64,000 bases of DNA from a bacterium UBP15_UBA6099. GTDB taxonomy: Bacteria; UBP15; UBA6099. The first letter of the stretch is position 1; every line of letters begins with the position of its first letter. The stretch is from contig DIWT01000056.1 in assembly GCA_002435745.1 (NCBI GenBank), positions 1 through 64,000 on the forward strand, given 5' to 3'. A program made the position numbers and the translations under genes. This document shows, piece after piece, positions 24,418 through 33,319 of this stretch. The notes under the pieces were generated by a model. It worked only from the letters and a program-made list of their open reading frames with translations, had not been told where the DNA came from and did no database searches.

Positions 24418-25101
24418 ATGGCAAAAGACATCGACACGTTCGAGATCGAGCTGTCGCCCGGCGCGGAATCGTTCGAGGCTGACATAGCGATGCCCGCCCC
24501 CGCAGTCTCGGAGCCGGAAGCCGCCGCTCTGCCCGCCGCAACCTCTTTCGACTACCCCGTCAAACCCGACCTTGCGGCCACCGCTTCTCTGGAGTTTCCC
24601 GGCGACATCCCGACGAGCGCCGTTGACCTGATTTCGGGCGTCGTGAAAAAAATCGCCTCGAAAAACGTCGCCTTCAGCGCGGCGACCCTCATCAAAACCA
24701 AACCGCTGAAAGTCGATCTGCCCCGCATATCCGAAAAGACGCACAGCATACCCTGCGTCCCGCCGGACGGCATCAAGACCTTATCCAGCCCGTATCTGGA
24801 CAACGCCCCGCAGAGCCGCGAGATGCTCAACATGAAACGCATCCCCTTCCCCGTCCTTTCAGAATTCATGAGCGAACTGGCAAAAAAGAACGGAACATCG
24901 TACACTAATATTGTTTTCATCGGGGCGTTCGACCCTGTGCCGACCCATCTGGCGGAAAAGCTCACCCTTGACACGGTGATGGGCGTTCTGAAATTCTATG
25001 TAAGGAAGGAGCCTCGGGGAGAAAGGCGTTTCGCCCGCGTCGTTTACGGACGACGGCGGGATAACAGCGAAATCATATCGGCCTTGTTCCCGGTGACTTG
25101 A
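24418..25101 (+). CDS. Protein of unknown function (operon gene 2)
   Basis: 227 residues from the ATG one base after the preceding stop. The first 50 residues are acidic, Ala/Pro/Glu-rich and probably disordered. A lysine-rich central part follows (GVVKKIASKNVAFSAATLIK), then a compact C-terminal region (IPFPVLSEFMSELAKKNGTS, NIVFIGAFDPVPTHLAEKL, VLKFYVRKEPRGERRFARVV). No family is recognised. Its fixed place between gene 1 and the DUF6115-like gene suggests a common complex or pathway. Confidence 0.72.
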   Translation: MAKDIDTFEIELSPGAESFEADIAMPAPAVSEPEAAALPAATSFDYPVKPDLAATASLEFPGDIPTSAVDLISGVVKKIASKNVAFSAATLIKTKPLKVDLPRISEKTHSIPCVPPDGIKTLSSPYLDNAPQSREMLNMKRIPFPVLSEFMSELAKKNGTSYTNIVFIGAFDPVPTHLAEKLTLDTVMGVLKFYVRKEPRGERRFARVVYGRRRDNSEIISALFPVT

Positions 25102-25102
25102 T

Positions 25103-25630
25103 ATGGTGGCGATTCTTGTCGTTCTGATTATATTTAACGTGATTCTGGCGTCTGTGCTGATTAAGAAATGGATCGACAACGCGCCGGCGGCGGAGCCTCG
25201 CCCGAAACAGTTGCGGGGCCGTGAAAAACCCATAAACGAATTCTTCTCCAACAACGAACCCGCCGCAACAGATGTCGAGGTGCGCGAAATCGCAGAACAG
25301 TTGCTGGACAGAATAGACAGAAAAATCGACGTTCTCAAAGAGCTTATCCGGCAAGCGGACTCAAGGATAGCGACGATGGGCGGCGCGGCAAGAGAGCTTC
25401 CCGCAGCGACCCGTTCAAGGGATGACGCTCCCGACGCGGACGTCTCCGGCAGGCGCGGCGCGCCGCGCCGCGGCTCTTCCAGAGACGACTCTCAGGGCGG
25501 CGTCGACAAACGCTCACGCATCGTACAGCTTCACAGAAAAGGATTTTCTTCCACACAGATCGCTCAGGAAGTCCAGATGGGCCGCGGAGAAGTGGACCTC
25601 ATTCTCAACGTAGAAGGCTTCGACCGCTAA
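25103..25630 (+). CDS. DUF6115-like membrane-anchored protein with helix-turn-helix-like end
   Basis: 175 residues. One N-terminal membrane segment (VAILVVLIIFNVILASVLI), a charged linker, a short helical part (EIAEQLLDRIDRKIDVLKELI) and a C-terminal motif RIVQLHRKGFSSTQIAQEVQMGRGEVDLILN. The last motif resembles a resolvase-type helix-turn-helix and is typical of DUF6115/DUF2802 proteins found near flagellar or surface genes in several phyla. Third gene of the tight operon. DNA binding by a membrane-anchored protein is possible but not shown. Confidence 0.7.
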   Translation: MVAILVVLIIFNVILASVLIKKWIDNAPAAEPRPKQLRGREKPINEFFSNNEPAATDVEVREIAEQLLDRIDRKIDVLKELIRQADSRIATMGGAARELPAATRSRDDAPDADVSGRRGAPRRGSSRDDSQGGVDKRSRIVQLHRKGFSSTQIAQEVQMGRGEVDLILNVEGFDR

Positions 25631-25744
25631 CCCCGCCCTGCGCCCATGCCGACCGTCCCGTTTTTAAAATCTATCCAATTTGCGCGCAAAACCGGCTCAG
25701 CAAAATATTCCTTGTTCGCAACTGGCTTCACACCGCTTTTATGT

Positions 25745-25775
25745 TATAATATTGTTAGTACGATATTGTAACGCT
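25745..25775 (+). promoter_or_regulatory. Promoter/operator region of the AbrB-Doc module
   Basis: TATAAT at 25745-25750 is a good -10 box; no convincing -35 is present. ATATTGT is repeated directly at 25749 and 25763, and the area is AT-rich. AbrB-type antitoxins commonly bind such sites to repress their own operon; binding here is inference. Confidence 0.4.
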
Positions 25776-25794
25776 AATAAGAGAGGCTCCGCTG

Positions 25795-26019
25795 ATGAAA
25801 AAGAAATTGTCCACTGTGGGAAACAGCCTTGCCCTGATAATCGACCGCCCGATACTTGACCTTCTCGGCATTGACGCGGAGACCGAACTTGACATTAAAA
25901 CAGATGGCAAAGGACTTACCATAAAACCAGTTCGCAAAAGCCACAAAGAACGCGTGGAAGAATCCGCAAAGAAAATGATGAAGGCGCACGAAAAGACGCT
26001 GCGCAAACTTGCCGAATGA
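25795..26019 (+). CDS. AbrB/MazE-type antitoxin
   Basis: 74 residues. The N-terminal KKLSTVGNSLALIIDRPILDLLGID is the swapped-hairpin AbrB/MazE DNA-binding fold (usual form K-x-G-NS-x-x-v-x-i). ELDIKTDGKGLTIKPV completes the domain; the charged C-terminal helix (ERVEESAKKMMKAHEKTLRKL) would contact the toxin. It overlaps the Doc gene by ATGA. An AbrB-type partner for a Doc-type toxin replaces the classical Phd; such pairs are found widely in genomes. Confidence 0.88.
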   Translation: MKKKLSTVGNSLALIIDRPILDLLGIDAETELDIKTDGKGLTIKPVRKSHKERVEESAKKMMKAHEKTLRKLAE

Positions 26020-26414
26020 ACATTGATCCCGAATTTCTCGCGCTTGAGGATGTTCTTGCCATCCACGAGCAGCAGATCGCCCGCTTCGGCGGCATGAACG
26101 GAATCCGCGAAAGCGGACTTCTGGAATCAGCCATTGCAGTTCCGCAGGCAGCTTTCGGAGGCGAGTGGCTGCATGACGGACTCTTTGAAATGGCCGCCGC
26201 GTACGCTTTTCACATTGCGGAAAACCAGCCGTTCATTGATGGCAACAAAAGAACTGGTCTGCTCGCCGCAATCATCTTCCTTGACATAAACGGCATATCA
26301 ATCGACTTTCCCGACGACCGCCTCTATCAAGCCATGATTGACATCTCTGGAAAGAAACTAGACAAGAAATCCTTCGGCGCCCTGCTTCGCGACATATTTC
26401 TTGAAAAGCAATAA
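26016..26414 (+). CDS. Doc/Fic-family (death-on-curing) toxin
   Basis: 132 residues, normal Doc size. The Fic-type loop reads NQPFIDGNKRTG (residues 70-81): Asp75, Asn77, Lys78 and Arg79 are present, but the catalytic His of phage P1 Doc (His66 in HIFNDANKR) is Gln71 here. LLESAIAVPQAAFGG and FEMAAAYAFHIAEN are the other conserved blocks. P1 Doc phosphorylates EF-Tu and needs that His; some chromosomal Doc-like proteins carry Gln. The toxin may be inactive or use a different chemistry. Confidence 0.88.
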   Translation: MNIDPEFLALEDVLAIHEQQIARFGGMNGIRESGLLESAIAVPQAAFGGEWLHDGLFEMAAAYAFHIAENQPFIDGNKRTGLLAAIIFLDINGISIDFPDDRLYQAMIDISGKKLDKKSFGALLRDIFLEKQ

Positions 26415-26878
26415 CTCACGCCCGCCACCGTCCATTCTTTCCAAGCCAGACACCCCACACCCTCTATAGCTCCTCCTGAACAACCTTTGCTAGAGCCTCG
26501 TTTTCCCTTTGTGTCTTTGTGCCTTTGTGGTTCAATATTATCTGCCTCTTTTGCGCCTTTTTGAACAATCTGAGGAAAAACTCAGAATTGGCGCATATGG
26601 GCGGGGATGATTGGCGTGTTGGGTGAAAATGGGTTCCTTCTTACGAGGGAATGACGGCGCTAAAACAAAGTGAAATATCAGAATGAAGTGGCATTGTAGC
26701 GGAAAGTAATTGCAATGGCGGCGCAAAGATAATTCTTCCGGCAGCCGCCTTCTAGTTCCTTTTTGGGGTGTAACTCGTTTTGCCGCTATGAAGTCCGCCC
26801 GGAATCTCATTCTCTATCAGCAAATCCGGCGGAAAAATGTTCGCTCCCAAATCCCAACGACGGATTCTGATTACACTA
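26415..26878. other. Intergenic region with repeat remnants
   Basis: 464 bases between convergent toxin-antitoxin modules without a gene. It holds a low-complexity run of CTTTGTG units (about 26509-26532), a short inverted AACTCAGAATT-type stretch near 26580 and a remnant of the dispersed repeat at 26841-26872 (TCGCTCCCAAATCC, GACGGATTCTGATT). Nothing else can be supported. Confidence 0.55.
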
Positions 26879-27217
26879 TTATGTTTGCTTTCTGATTCCC
26901 TCAAGCGCTTTCAACAATTCAGGAACCTTGTTTCCAATCGCGTCCCATAAGGTTTCTTCTTCAAGCCCGAAATAGAAATGAGCGAGCACATCTCTCAGCC
27001 CGGCGATTTTTCGCCATTCGATCTCGGGATGCCGGATCCTGACCTCTTCCGGAGCCTTTTTCGCCGCCTCGCCGAGAACTTCCAGATTCCGCAACACTGC
27101 GTCGTAAACAATCCCGCCGGAGAAAAAAGTCTTTCTATCTACATTTTTTGTGTGCTCAATAATGTTGCGGCAGCAGGCCATCATGTCGTCGAGCCACATA
27201 GACCAGTCACGCGACAT
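26879..27217 (-). CDS. HepT-type toxin (DUF86)
   Basis: 112 residues from ATG 27217. RDVLAHFYFG supplies the HEPN RX4HXY signature (Arg75, His80, Tyr82), the RNase active site of HepT toxins. GIVYDAVLRNLEVLGEAAKK is the typical preceding helix. The start overlaps the end of the MNT gene by 11 bases. In known pairs the MNT partner neutralises HepT by attaching AMP to the Tyr of this motif, so the pair is probably of that (type VII) kind. Confidence 0.92.
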   Translation of the reverse strand: MSRDWSMWLDDMMACCRNIIEHTKNVDRKTFFSGGIVYDAVLRNLEVLGEAAKKAPEEVRIRHPEIEWRKIAGLRDVLAHFYFGLEEETLWDAIGNKVPELLKALEGIRKQT

Positions 27218-27500
27218 AAACAGCCTCCTTCTCCACATAGGGCCTGACGCGGTCTCTTAATCCGCGACGAGTTACAAGATCGACGCGACCGCCCAGCAAA
27301 TCCTCAAGGTGAAACTTCAACTCCATATACTGATCGAAAGTCGGTGGTTCCTTGAAGTCCACAAGGACGTCGATGTCGCTATCTTGACGCGCCTCATCAC
27401 GCGCTGCGGAGCCGAACAGCGCAAGCGCCACAATCCCGTGGCGTTCTTTCAGTTCAGCGTAGTTTTCTTCTAAATGCTTCAGTATCTCCGCCCTGCTCAT
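27207..27500 (-). CDS. MNT-type minimal nucleotidyltransferase antitoxin
   Basis: 97 residues from ATG 27500 with AGGAG 7 bases upstream; a much longer open frame upstream has no such site. LFGSAARDEARQDSDIDVLVDF is the GSx10DxD nucleotidyltransferase motif (Gly30, Ser31, Asp42, Asp44). The rest (LGGRVDLVTRRGLRDRVRPYV) is typical for MNT antitoxins. Expected to adenylylate HepT. Overlaps hepT. Confidence 0.92.
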   Translation of the reverse strand: MSRAEILKHLEENYAELKERHGIVALALFGSAARDEARQDSDIDVLVDFKEPPTFDQYMELKFHLEDLLGGRVDLVTRRGLRDRVRPYVEKEAVYVA

Positions 27501-27670
27501 GGCGCGCCTCCTATCAACTCCGATGATATTATAACACACATCCAGCGACACGGTCTTCGCCTCCTGTCTCAGTCCGCCATTCTGCCGCGCGGAAAGCCCG
27601 CAATAAGGTCGCCTTTTTTGAACAAATACGCGATTGTTCAAAATTCGCCATTAGGCTTCGGACGCTATAG

Positions 27671-27703
27671 TTCAGAACGGATGAAACGCGAGGCGCAAGG
27701 CGC
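27671..27703. repeat. Dispersed intergenic repeat, short inverted fragment
   Basis: 33 bases here are the reverse complement, with few mismatches, of the central part of the repeat at 22541-22719 (the segment GCGCCTTGCGCCTCGCATTT and what follows). Only this block is present, so it is a fragment in opposite orientation near the end of the isomerase gene. Confidence 0.7.
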
Positions 27704-27723
27704 GTCAGCGCCCGCCCTCCCTG

Positions 27724-28404
27724 TTATTTTGATTCCGGGTATTCCGTCGCCAGCAAACGAAGAGGCGGCTCGTCTTCCTCAATGTCAGGGAAACGTCCTA
27801 TCTGCTCGACAAACACGTTGTCCGCATGGTCATCGTTCACCGACGACACTTCTCCGATTAGTATTTTCCCCGTTCCCTTTTCGCAATAGAACCTGTGATA
27901 AAGGCCGCGATGGATAGTGACGCTTTCGCCGGGAACCAGCCGCAGGGCGGTTCCGGCGGGCACGGTCTGTCTGACGCCGTCGAGGCTGACCGTCACATCA
28001 GTGTCGGCGGGCGCTCCGTCGGGAGCGGAGTTGCGGACTTCCATCAGCAGGACGCCGCCTGCGCGGTTGATAATGTCTTCCATCTTCGAGCGGTGGAAGT
28101 GCATGGGAGTCATCTGGCCTTCTTCTAGGATGAGTATTTTCTCCGCGTAAGGTTTTTCGGCGGCGGCTCCGCTCAGGCTGCCGTTTCGCAACGTAAAAAG
28201 AACGAGTCCGAAGTTTGCGAAGTCGCCCCGTCCGAAGTCAGTGACATCCCATCCGAGTTGACCGGAGCGAATCTCGTCCGCCTCATGCCCCGCCCTCGCC
28301 CAATCCGCGGGCGTCCACCGGGAGAACGGCGGCAGCGCAAACCGTTTCTCTTCGAGAATTCTTTCCGACTCAGCGATAAGCCTGTTTATCTCCGACCTCT
28401 TCAT
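27724..28404 (-). CDS. D-lyxose ketol-isomerase family protein
   Basis: 226 residues, full length for the cupin-type D-lyxose/D-mannose isomerases. MTPMHFHRSKMEDIINRAGG gives the metal-binding His-x-His and Glu; SVTIHRGLYHRFYCE gives the later His. WDVTDFGRGDFANFGLVLFTLRNG is the conserved N-terminal part. The enzymes interconvert D-lyxose and D-xylulose or mannose and fructose with a divalent metal. It stands alone, so its pathway is not clear from context. Confidence 0.85.
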   Translation of the reverse strand: MKRSEINRLIAESERILEEKRFALPPFSRWTPADWARAGHEADEIRSGQLGWDVTDFGRGDFANFGLVLFTLRNGSLSGAAAEKPYAEKILILEEGQMTPMHFHRSKMEDIINRAGGVLLMEVRNSAPDGAPADTDVTVSLDGVRQTVPAGTALRLVPGESVTIHRGLYHRFYCEKGTGKILIGEVSSVNDDHADNVFVEQIGRFPDIEEDEPPLRLLATEYPESK

Positions 28405-28785
28405 AATTAGTCTCCAAACTGAGCCTTTCGTGTGATTATACCATATCGTTTAGCGAACACGCTTGATACTAGCAGCCTTGTTTTATTACCTTTGCAACCG
28501 TTGATTCTATATCAAATACATCAACGCGCCTGTTCTGTGATCTGATAATTTTTTTATTACAATATGGAGACCCTCCATATCATTCCGTCCAGCTAAAAGT
28601 TTTCATGCAGTCTTTTATACGCGACTCTTTCCAAGTAGAATACCGGGCATATGTTATCGATATTATTTCTATTCCATCTCATGTCGCAATAGAGGCATCT
28701 CGCGCTATGGAGTAGAATGGCATTATTTGGTTAATATTGGTTATTATGCTTTAGTCAGCATTTTAATTTAAACAGGAATGGTGCG
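28405..28785. other. AT-rich intergenic region with a short palindrome
   Basis: 381 bases between divergent genes. The only structured site is ATATGGAG-ACC-CTCCATAT at 28562-28580 (8-base arms, 3-base loop), which could be an operator or the foot of a small hairpin. The region is clearly more AT-rich than the isomerase gene and marks the left border of an AT-rich block that includes the next gene. Confidence 0.5.
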
Positions 28786-30390
28786 ATGACGGATCTGTGC
28801 GGCTTTCTGATTTCTCAAACTGCATTTTTATTTTACATGTTGCTCCTTCTTCTAGTTCTTGTCATATTCTCCTTGGCCCTTAATAGCAAACATATATTAT
28901 CCGAACTATTTCCCAATAAAATAGTTTTTGTCTTTGCGTTTGCCGCAATAGCATACGGGGTTTTGCTTCGTGAGTGTCTTTCGGAACAAGGACACAAAGT
29001 TTTTTTCGACGAATATGATAGGTTTGATGTTGTTTTAATGTGGATGAAAGACGTTTTTAATCAACCGTCTTTTACGCATTTTCCCGGCATAATGATGGCA
29101 TATTACCCAATTTATAAAATACTAGGAATCGCAACGTCTGAAGCCGGATATCAAATATCGATATTCTTCTTCGCAGTTTCCGCAGTCCTTGTTTATATCA
29201 TTGCGAATAAACTCTGGAATGACGCTTCTTTATCGCTTTTAGCATTGTTGCTTTTTTCCACATATCCGGTGAGCCTTCTTTTTGCCGGCTCACAAACTGT
29301 AGAAATTGCAAATACTCTGTTTTCCCTCGCCACATTTCTCGCTTTTCTAATTCACTGTGAGAAAAGAAGCTTTGCGTCAAAGCTTTTTTTTGCTTCATCT
29401 CTTTCTTTTACGATATTTGTGAGGCCGTACAACATAGTTTTCGTATGCTATTTGCTGACAGCATGGCTCTTTTGTGTTAAAAAAGCGAGTATGATTGATA
29501 ATGTTTCTTCGGAGCCAAGACTATCCCATCAGCGTCGTCTTTATACAACGATCACATCACTTGTTTTTATCTCCATTATTGGTTTATCATATATATTAAC
29601 TCTATATTATTATGGCATTGATGGAACATTTGCTTTTCATTACGATGATAACTTCCTAATAGTCCGATTTAAAAATCTTACCGCAAACATGCTTTATTTC
29701 GTCGACAACAATGCGCACCCATTGCCATTGACGATAGTTATTGTCATTGGTTTATTAATGTTAAAAAAAGGTTATTTTAAGGCTAAAGATAAAACATCGG
29801 TTGTTTTGCTTGTCGGCTGGATCGCCTGTTACTTTTCCTCTCACATTGCGAGCATATACAATTATGCTCTTGTCAAACAGGGCGATGCCGCAAGGTACAC
29901 TCTTGATTTTTATGCGCCACTGCTGATGCTCACGGCTTTCTTTTTAAAAAAGATGGTTGATTTGTCAGGCCGTTTTAATAAAGCCTTGATAATCGTCATT
30001 GCTATATACATAGCGACAATTCCATTTCAATATGCCCGCGTCGTCAAATATGAGACCAGTTTTTCAGGTTCAGTGAACTATCTGTCAGGAATTATAAATG
30101 GAATTAATCCTGATTCTACATTCGCAACGAACAGCGCGCTTATCAACACTGCGCTGAGAATTGACAAAAACATCAATTCAAGAATGATAAGGCATCGTAA
30201 CGATATTCAGTCAGCAGACTGCGCGCCATCGAAATGCGTGTTTTTCATATTACAGCCTAACCAAATAGTTGATGCTGCCGGACGCGGCAAGCTTTGCGGC
30301 AGCGCATACAGATCCGAGCTTTTCACTTTGCTTGTTTGCGATTTAACAGAAGTGAATGCTTTGCCTGATTACCTGACAAAACAATATTAG
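28786..30390 (+). CDS. GT-C-type polytopic glycosyltransferase-like protein
   Basis: 534 residues with about eleven hydrophobic segments, the layout of ArnT/PMT-type membrane glycosyltransferases. The first outer loop has an acidic motif VFFDEYDRFDV (residues 72-82), where this fold places its catalytic Asp/Glu. A soluble C-terminal part of about 100 residues follows the last membrane segment. The donor would be a lipid-linked sugar. Base composition is much more AT-rich than the surrounding genes, which points to recent transfer. A specific acceptor cannot be named. Confidence 0.65.
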   Translation: MTDLCGFLISQTAFLFYMLLLLLVLVIFSLALNSKHILSELFPNKIVFVFAFAAIAYGVLLRECLSEQGHKVFFDEYDRFDVVLMWMKDVFNQPSFTHFPGIMMAYYPIYKILGIATSEAGYQISIFFFAVSAVLVYIIANKLWNDASLSLLALLLFSTYPVSLLFAGSQTVEIANTLFSLATFLAFLIHCEKRSFASKLFFASSLSFTIFVRPYNIVFVCYLLTAWLFCVKKASMIDNVSSEPRLSHQRRLYTTITSLVFISIIGLSYILTLYYYGIDGTFAFHYDDNFLIVRFKNLTANMLYFVDNNAHPLPLTIVIVIGLLMLKKGYFKAKDKTSVVLLVGWIACYFSSHIASIYNYALVKQGDAARYTLDFYAPLLMLTAFFLKKMVDLSGRFNKALIIVIAIYIATIPFQYARVVKYETSFSGSVNYLSGIINGINPDSTFATNSALINTALRIDKNINSRMIRHRNDIQSADCAPSKCVFFILQPNQIVDAAGRGKLCGSAYRSELFTLLVCDLTEVNALPDYLTKQY

Positions 30391-30601
30391 CTCTAAGCCG
30401 AGTATTATGATGACGTTTAGCTTCTGTTTACATTTACATGTTTTAACAATTGCTTTTATTCGCCGGGAACCACTATTTTGCGCGATAGGCGAAACAGTTT
30501 CAGGTTGTGCGCTCGAGAACTAAGTCATGATATAATGAGATTTGGAACCGAAACGGAACGCGGATTGATATCGCTCGCAAATCTTTTCAGGAGGAACCGT
30601 C

Positions 30602-31636
30602 ATGCCGCAAGCGACTGAATTGGACAAGGCGAACAGGATGAGATGGGACGGAGGCAAGGGCCACTACGAGGTTTACTACCTGACGTTCAACCATCTGGAG
30701 AGCGGATGCGGATTCTGGATACGGCACACGATGAACGCGCCGCTGGACGACGAGCGGGGAGCGTACGCTCAGATGTGGTTCTCGATGTTCGACTCAAAAT
30801 CGCCGGACGCCAACTTCGGGATTAAGAAAAAGTTCGACGCGTCGGCGATGGAGCGGACGGACGCTCCGTTCAAGTTGTCGCTGGGCGGCTGCTCGCTCGA
30901 AAACGGCAGGCTGCGCGGCTCAATGTCAGGCGGCGGGAAAGAGGCGGAGTGGGATCTCGAATACTCCGTCGGAGCCAAACCGCACCTCCACCTTCCGGAT
31001 ATGTTCTACAAAAAAGATATCGCCGACACGACGGTGCTAAGCCCGGCGGTGGCGACGAAGTTCAACGGCACAATCACAGTGAACGGCAGGCGGTTCGAGT
31101 TCAAAGGCGACCCCGGATGCCAGACGCACCTTTGGGGCCGCAAGCACGCGCGGCGCTGGGCGTGGGGACACTGCAACGCGTTCGACGGCCATCCGGACAG
31201 CGTGTTCGAGGGGCTGACGGTTCATCTCAAAAAAGCTGGCGTCTCTCTGCCCCCTATCTCCGTGCTTTATTTCAAACACGCTGGCGAGGAGTACCGGTTC
31301 ACCGAGCTGGCGACTGCGATTCTCGGATGCAAAGGCGAATTCGAGACAGGCCGCTGGACATTCTCCGCAAAGGACGCGGTCCGCATGGTGAAAGGCGAGA
31401 TAACCTGCGGGGATGCGGACATGATACGGGCGGACTATTCCGACCCGGACGGAGAGCCGAGCTTCTGCCACAACACAGAAATCGCGCGCGCGCGGCTCAC
31501 CTTCTATAAGCGCAAACACATCTTCGACGGATGGTCGGAAATCGACACGATAGAGAGCGGGAACGCAGCGCACGTGGAGTTCGCGGGCCGCTCCGCCGCC
31601 CCGAAAGTTAAAAACGTCATTCAGGATATCACCTGA
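30602..31636 (+). CDS. Tocopherol-cyclase/AttH-like lipocalin-fold protein
   Basis: 344 residues with AGGAGG before the ATG and no signal peptide. The conserved parts are GHYEVYYLTFNHLESGCGFWIRHT near the start, FKGDPGCQTHLWGRKHARRWAWGHCNAF in the middle and HVEFAGRSAAP at the end; the central aromatic/His cluster resembles that of tocopherol cyclase and AttH-like proteins, which fold as paired lipocalin barrels. Ligand and reaction are unknown. Related proteins can be hydratases or cyclases of isoprenoids, but I see too little to claim that. Confidence 0.5.
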   Translation: MPQATELDKANRMRWDGGKGHYEVYYLTFNHLESGCGFWIRHTMNAPLDDERGAYAQMWFSMFDSKSPDANFGIKKKFDASAMERTDAPFKLSLGGCSLENGRLRGSMSGGGKEAEWDLEYSVGAKPHLHLPDMFYKKDIADTTVLSPAVATKFNGTITVNGRRFEFKGDPGCQTHLWGRKHARRWAWGHCNAFDGHPDSVFEGLTVHLKKAGVSLPPISVLYFKHAGEEYRFTELATAILGCKGEFETGRWTFSAKDAVRMVKGEITCGDADMIRADYSDPDGEPSFCHNTEIARARLTFYKRKHIFDGWSEIDTIESGNAAHVEFAGRSAAPKVKNVIQDIT

Positions 31637-31959
31637 AGCGCTGGCGGCGCTTAATGTTGGAATAAACCCGGAAAAACCAATGAAAGAGATTTTCGTCTTC
31701 GACGATTGGGGAAAAACCCTTTGAAAAGGGTTCTTTCCCCAAACCCCATTTCCCAAACTTTTTGAATATTGGCGAAAAGCGGGCACAGGCAGCCGCACAA
31801 GACGCGTTGCCAATCCCCGTTTTTCGCTTATGTCGCGTAGCCCTCAATAGAATTTACAAAACCGTGTTCATTATTGACGAATCCGGGATAATGCAAAATC
31901 GACAAGCATTATCGGCTGTTCCGAGACACAGCGAAAAAGAGCGGAAAACGCACGCCGGT
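31637..31959. terminator. Convergent intergenic region with terminator-like hairpins
   Basis: At 31708-31740 an imperfect hairpin with arms GGGGAAAAACCCTTT and AAAGGGTTCTTTCCCC lies between the convergent lipocalin-like and rpoD genes. A second long-range pair, GCGAAAAGCGGG (31772-31783) and CCCGTTTTTCGC (31816-31827), follows. The A/T-flanked design matches the hairpins at 16266-16295 and 16484-16517, also between convergent genes, so a bidirectional terminator is the simplest reading. Confidence 0.6.
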
Positions 31960-33069
<1,110 letters not shown>

Positions 33070-33106
33070 CGTTCTCCACCGGACGCGCGCCGCGTCCGTC
33101 GCCGCT

Positions 33107-33134
33107 ATTATAATGTTCTAAAAAAAAGTGTCCG
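33107..33134 (-). promoter_or_regulatory. Candidate promoter of rpoD
   Basis: On the minus strand TATAAT (33112-33107) is preceded after 16 bases by CGGACA (33134-33129), a weak match to TTGACA. It lies about 40 bases upstream of the rpoD start. Confidence 0.4.
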
Positions 33135-33319
33135 TATTTCGGGAAAAAATGTTTCCCGGACGCCCGGAGCGGGTTATGATATCATGACGGCAGGCGGCGC
33201 ACAATAGATAAAAGAAAAAACATCTGATATAATGACGCGGATTTCATAGCGCCGCGCGCCGGGCCACATTCAAAACACGCTCGAACCGTGCCGCCCCGCT
33301 CTGCTGAAAGGAACGACAC

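Noticed and set aside
26509..26532. Tandem CTTTGTG units as CRISPR or functional repeat
   Set aside because: Only about three short units without spacers; low-complexity DNA.
26620..26660. Palindrome-like TTCTTACGAGGGAATGACGG stretch as mobile element end
   Set aside because: Only a partial similarity to common intergenic palindromes; no second end found.
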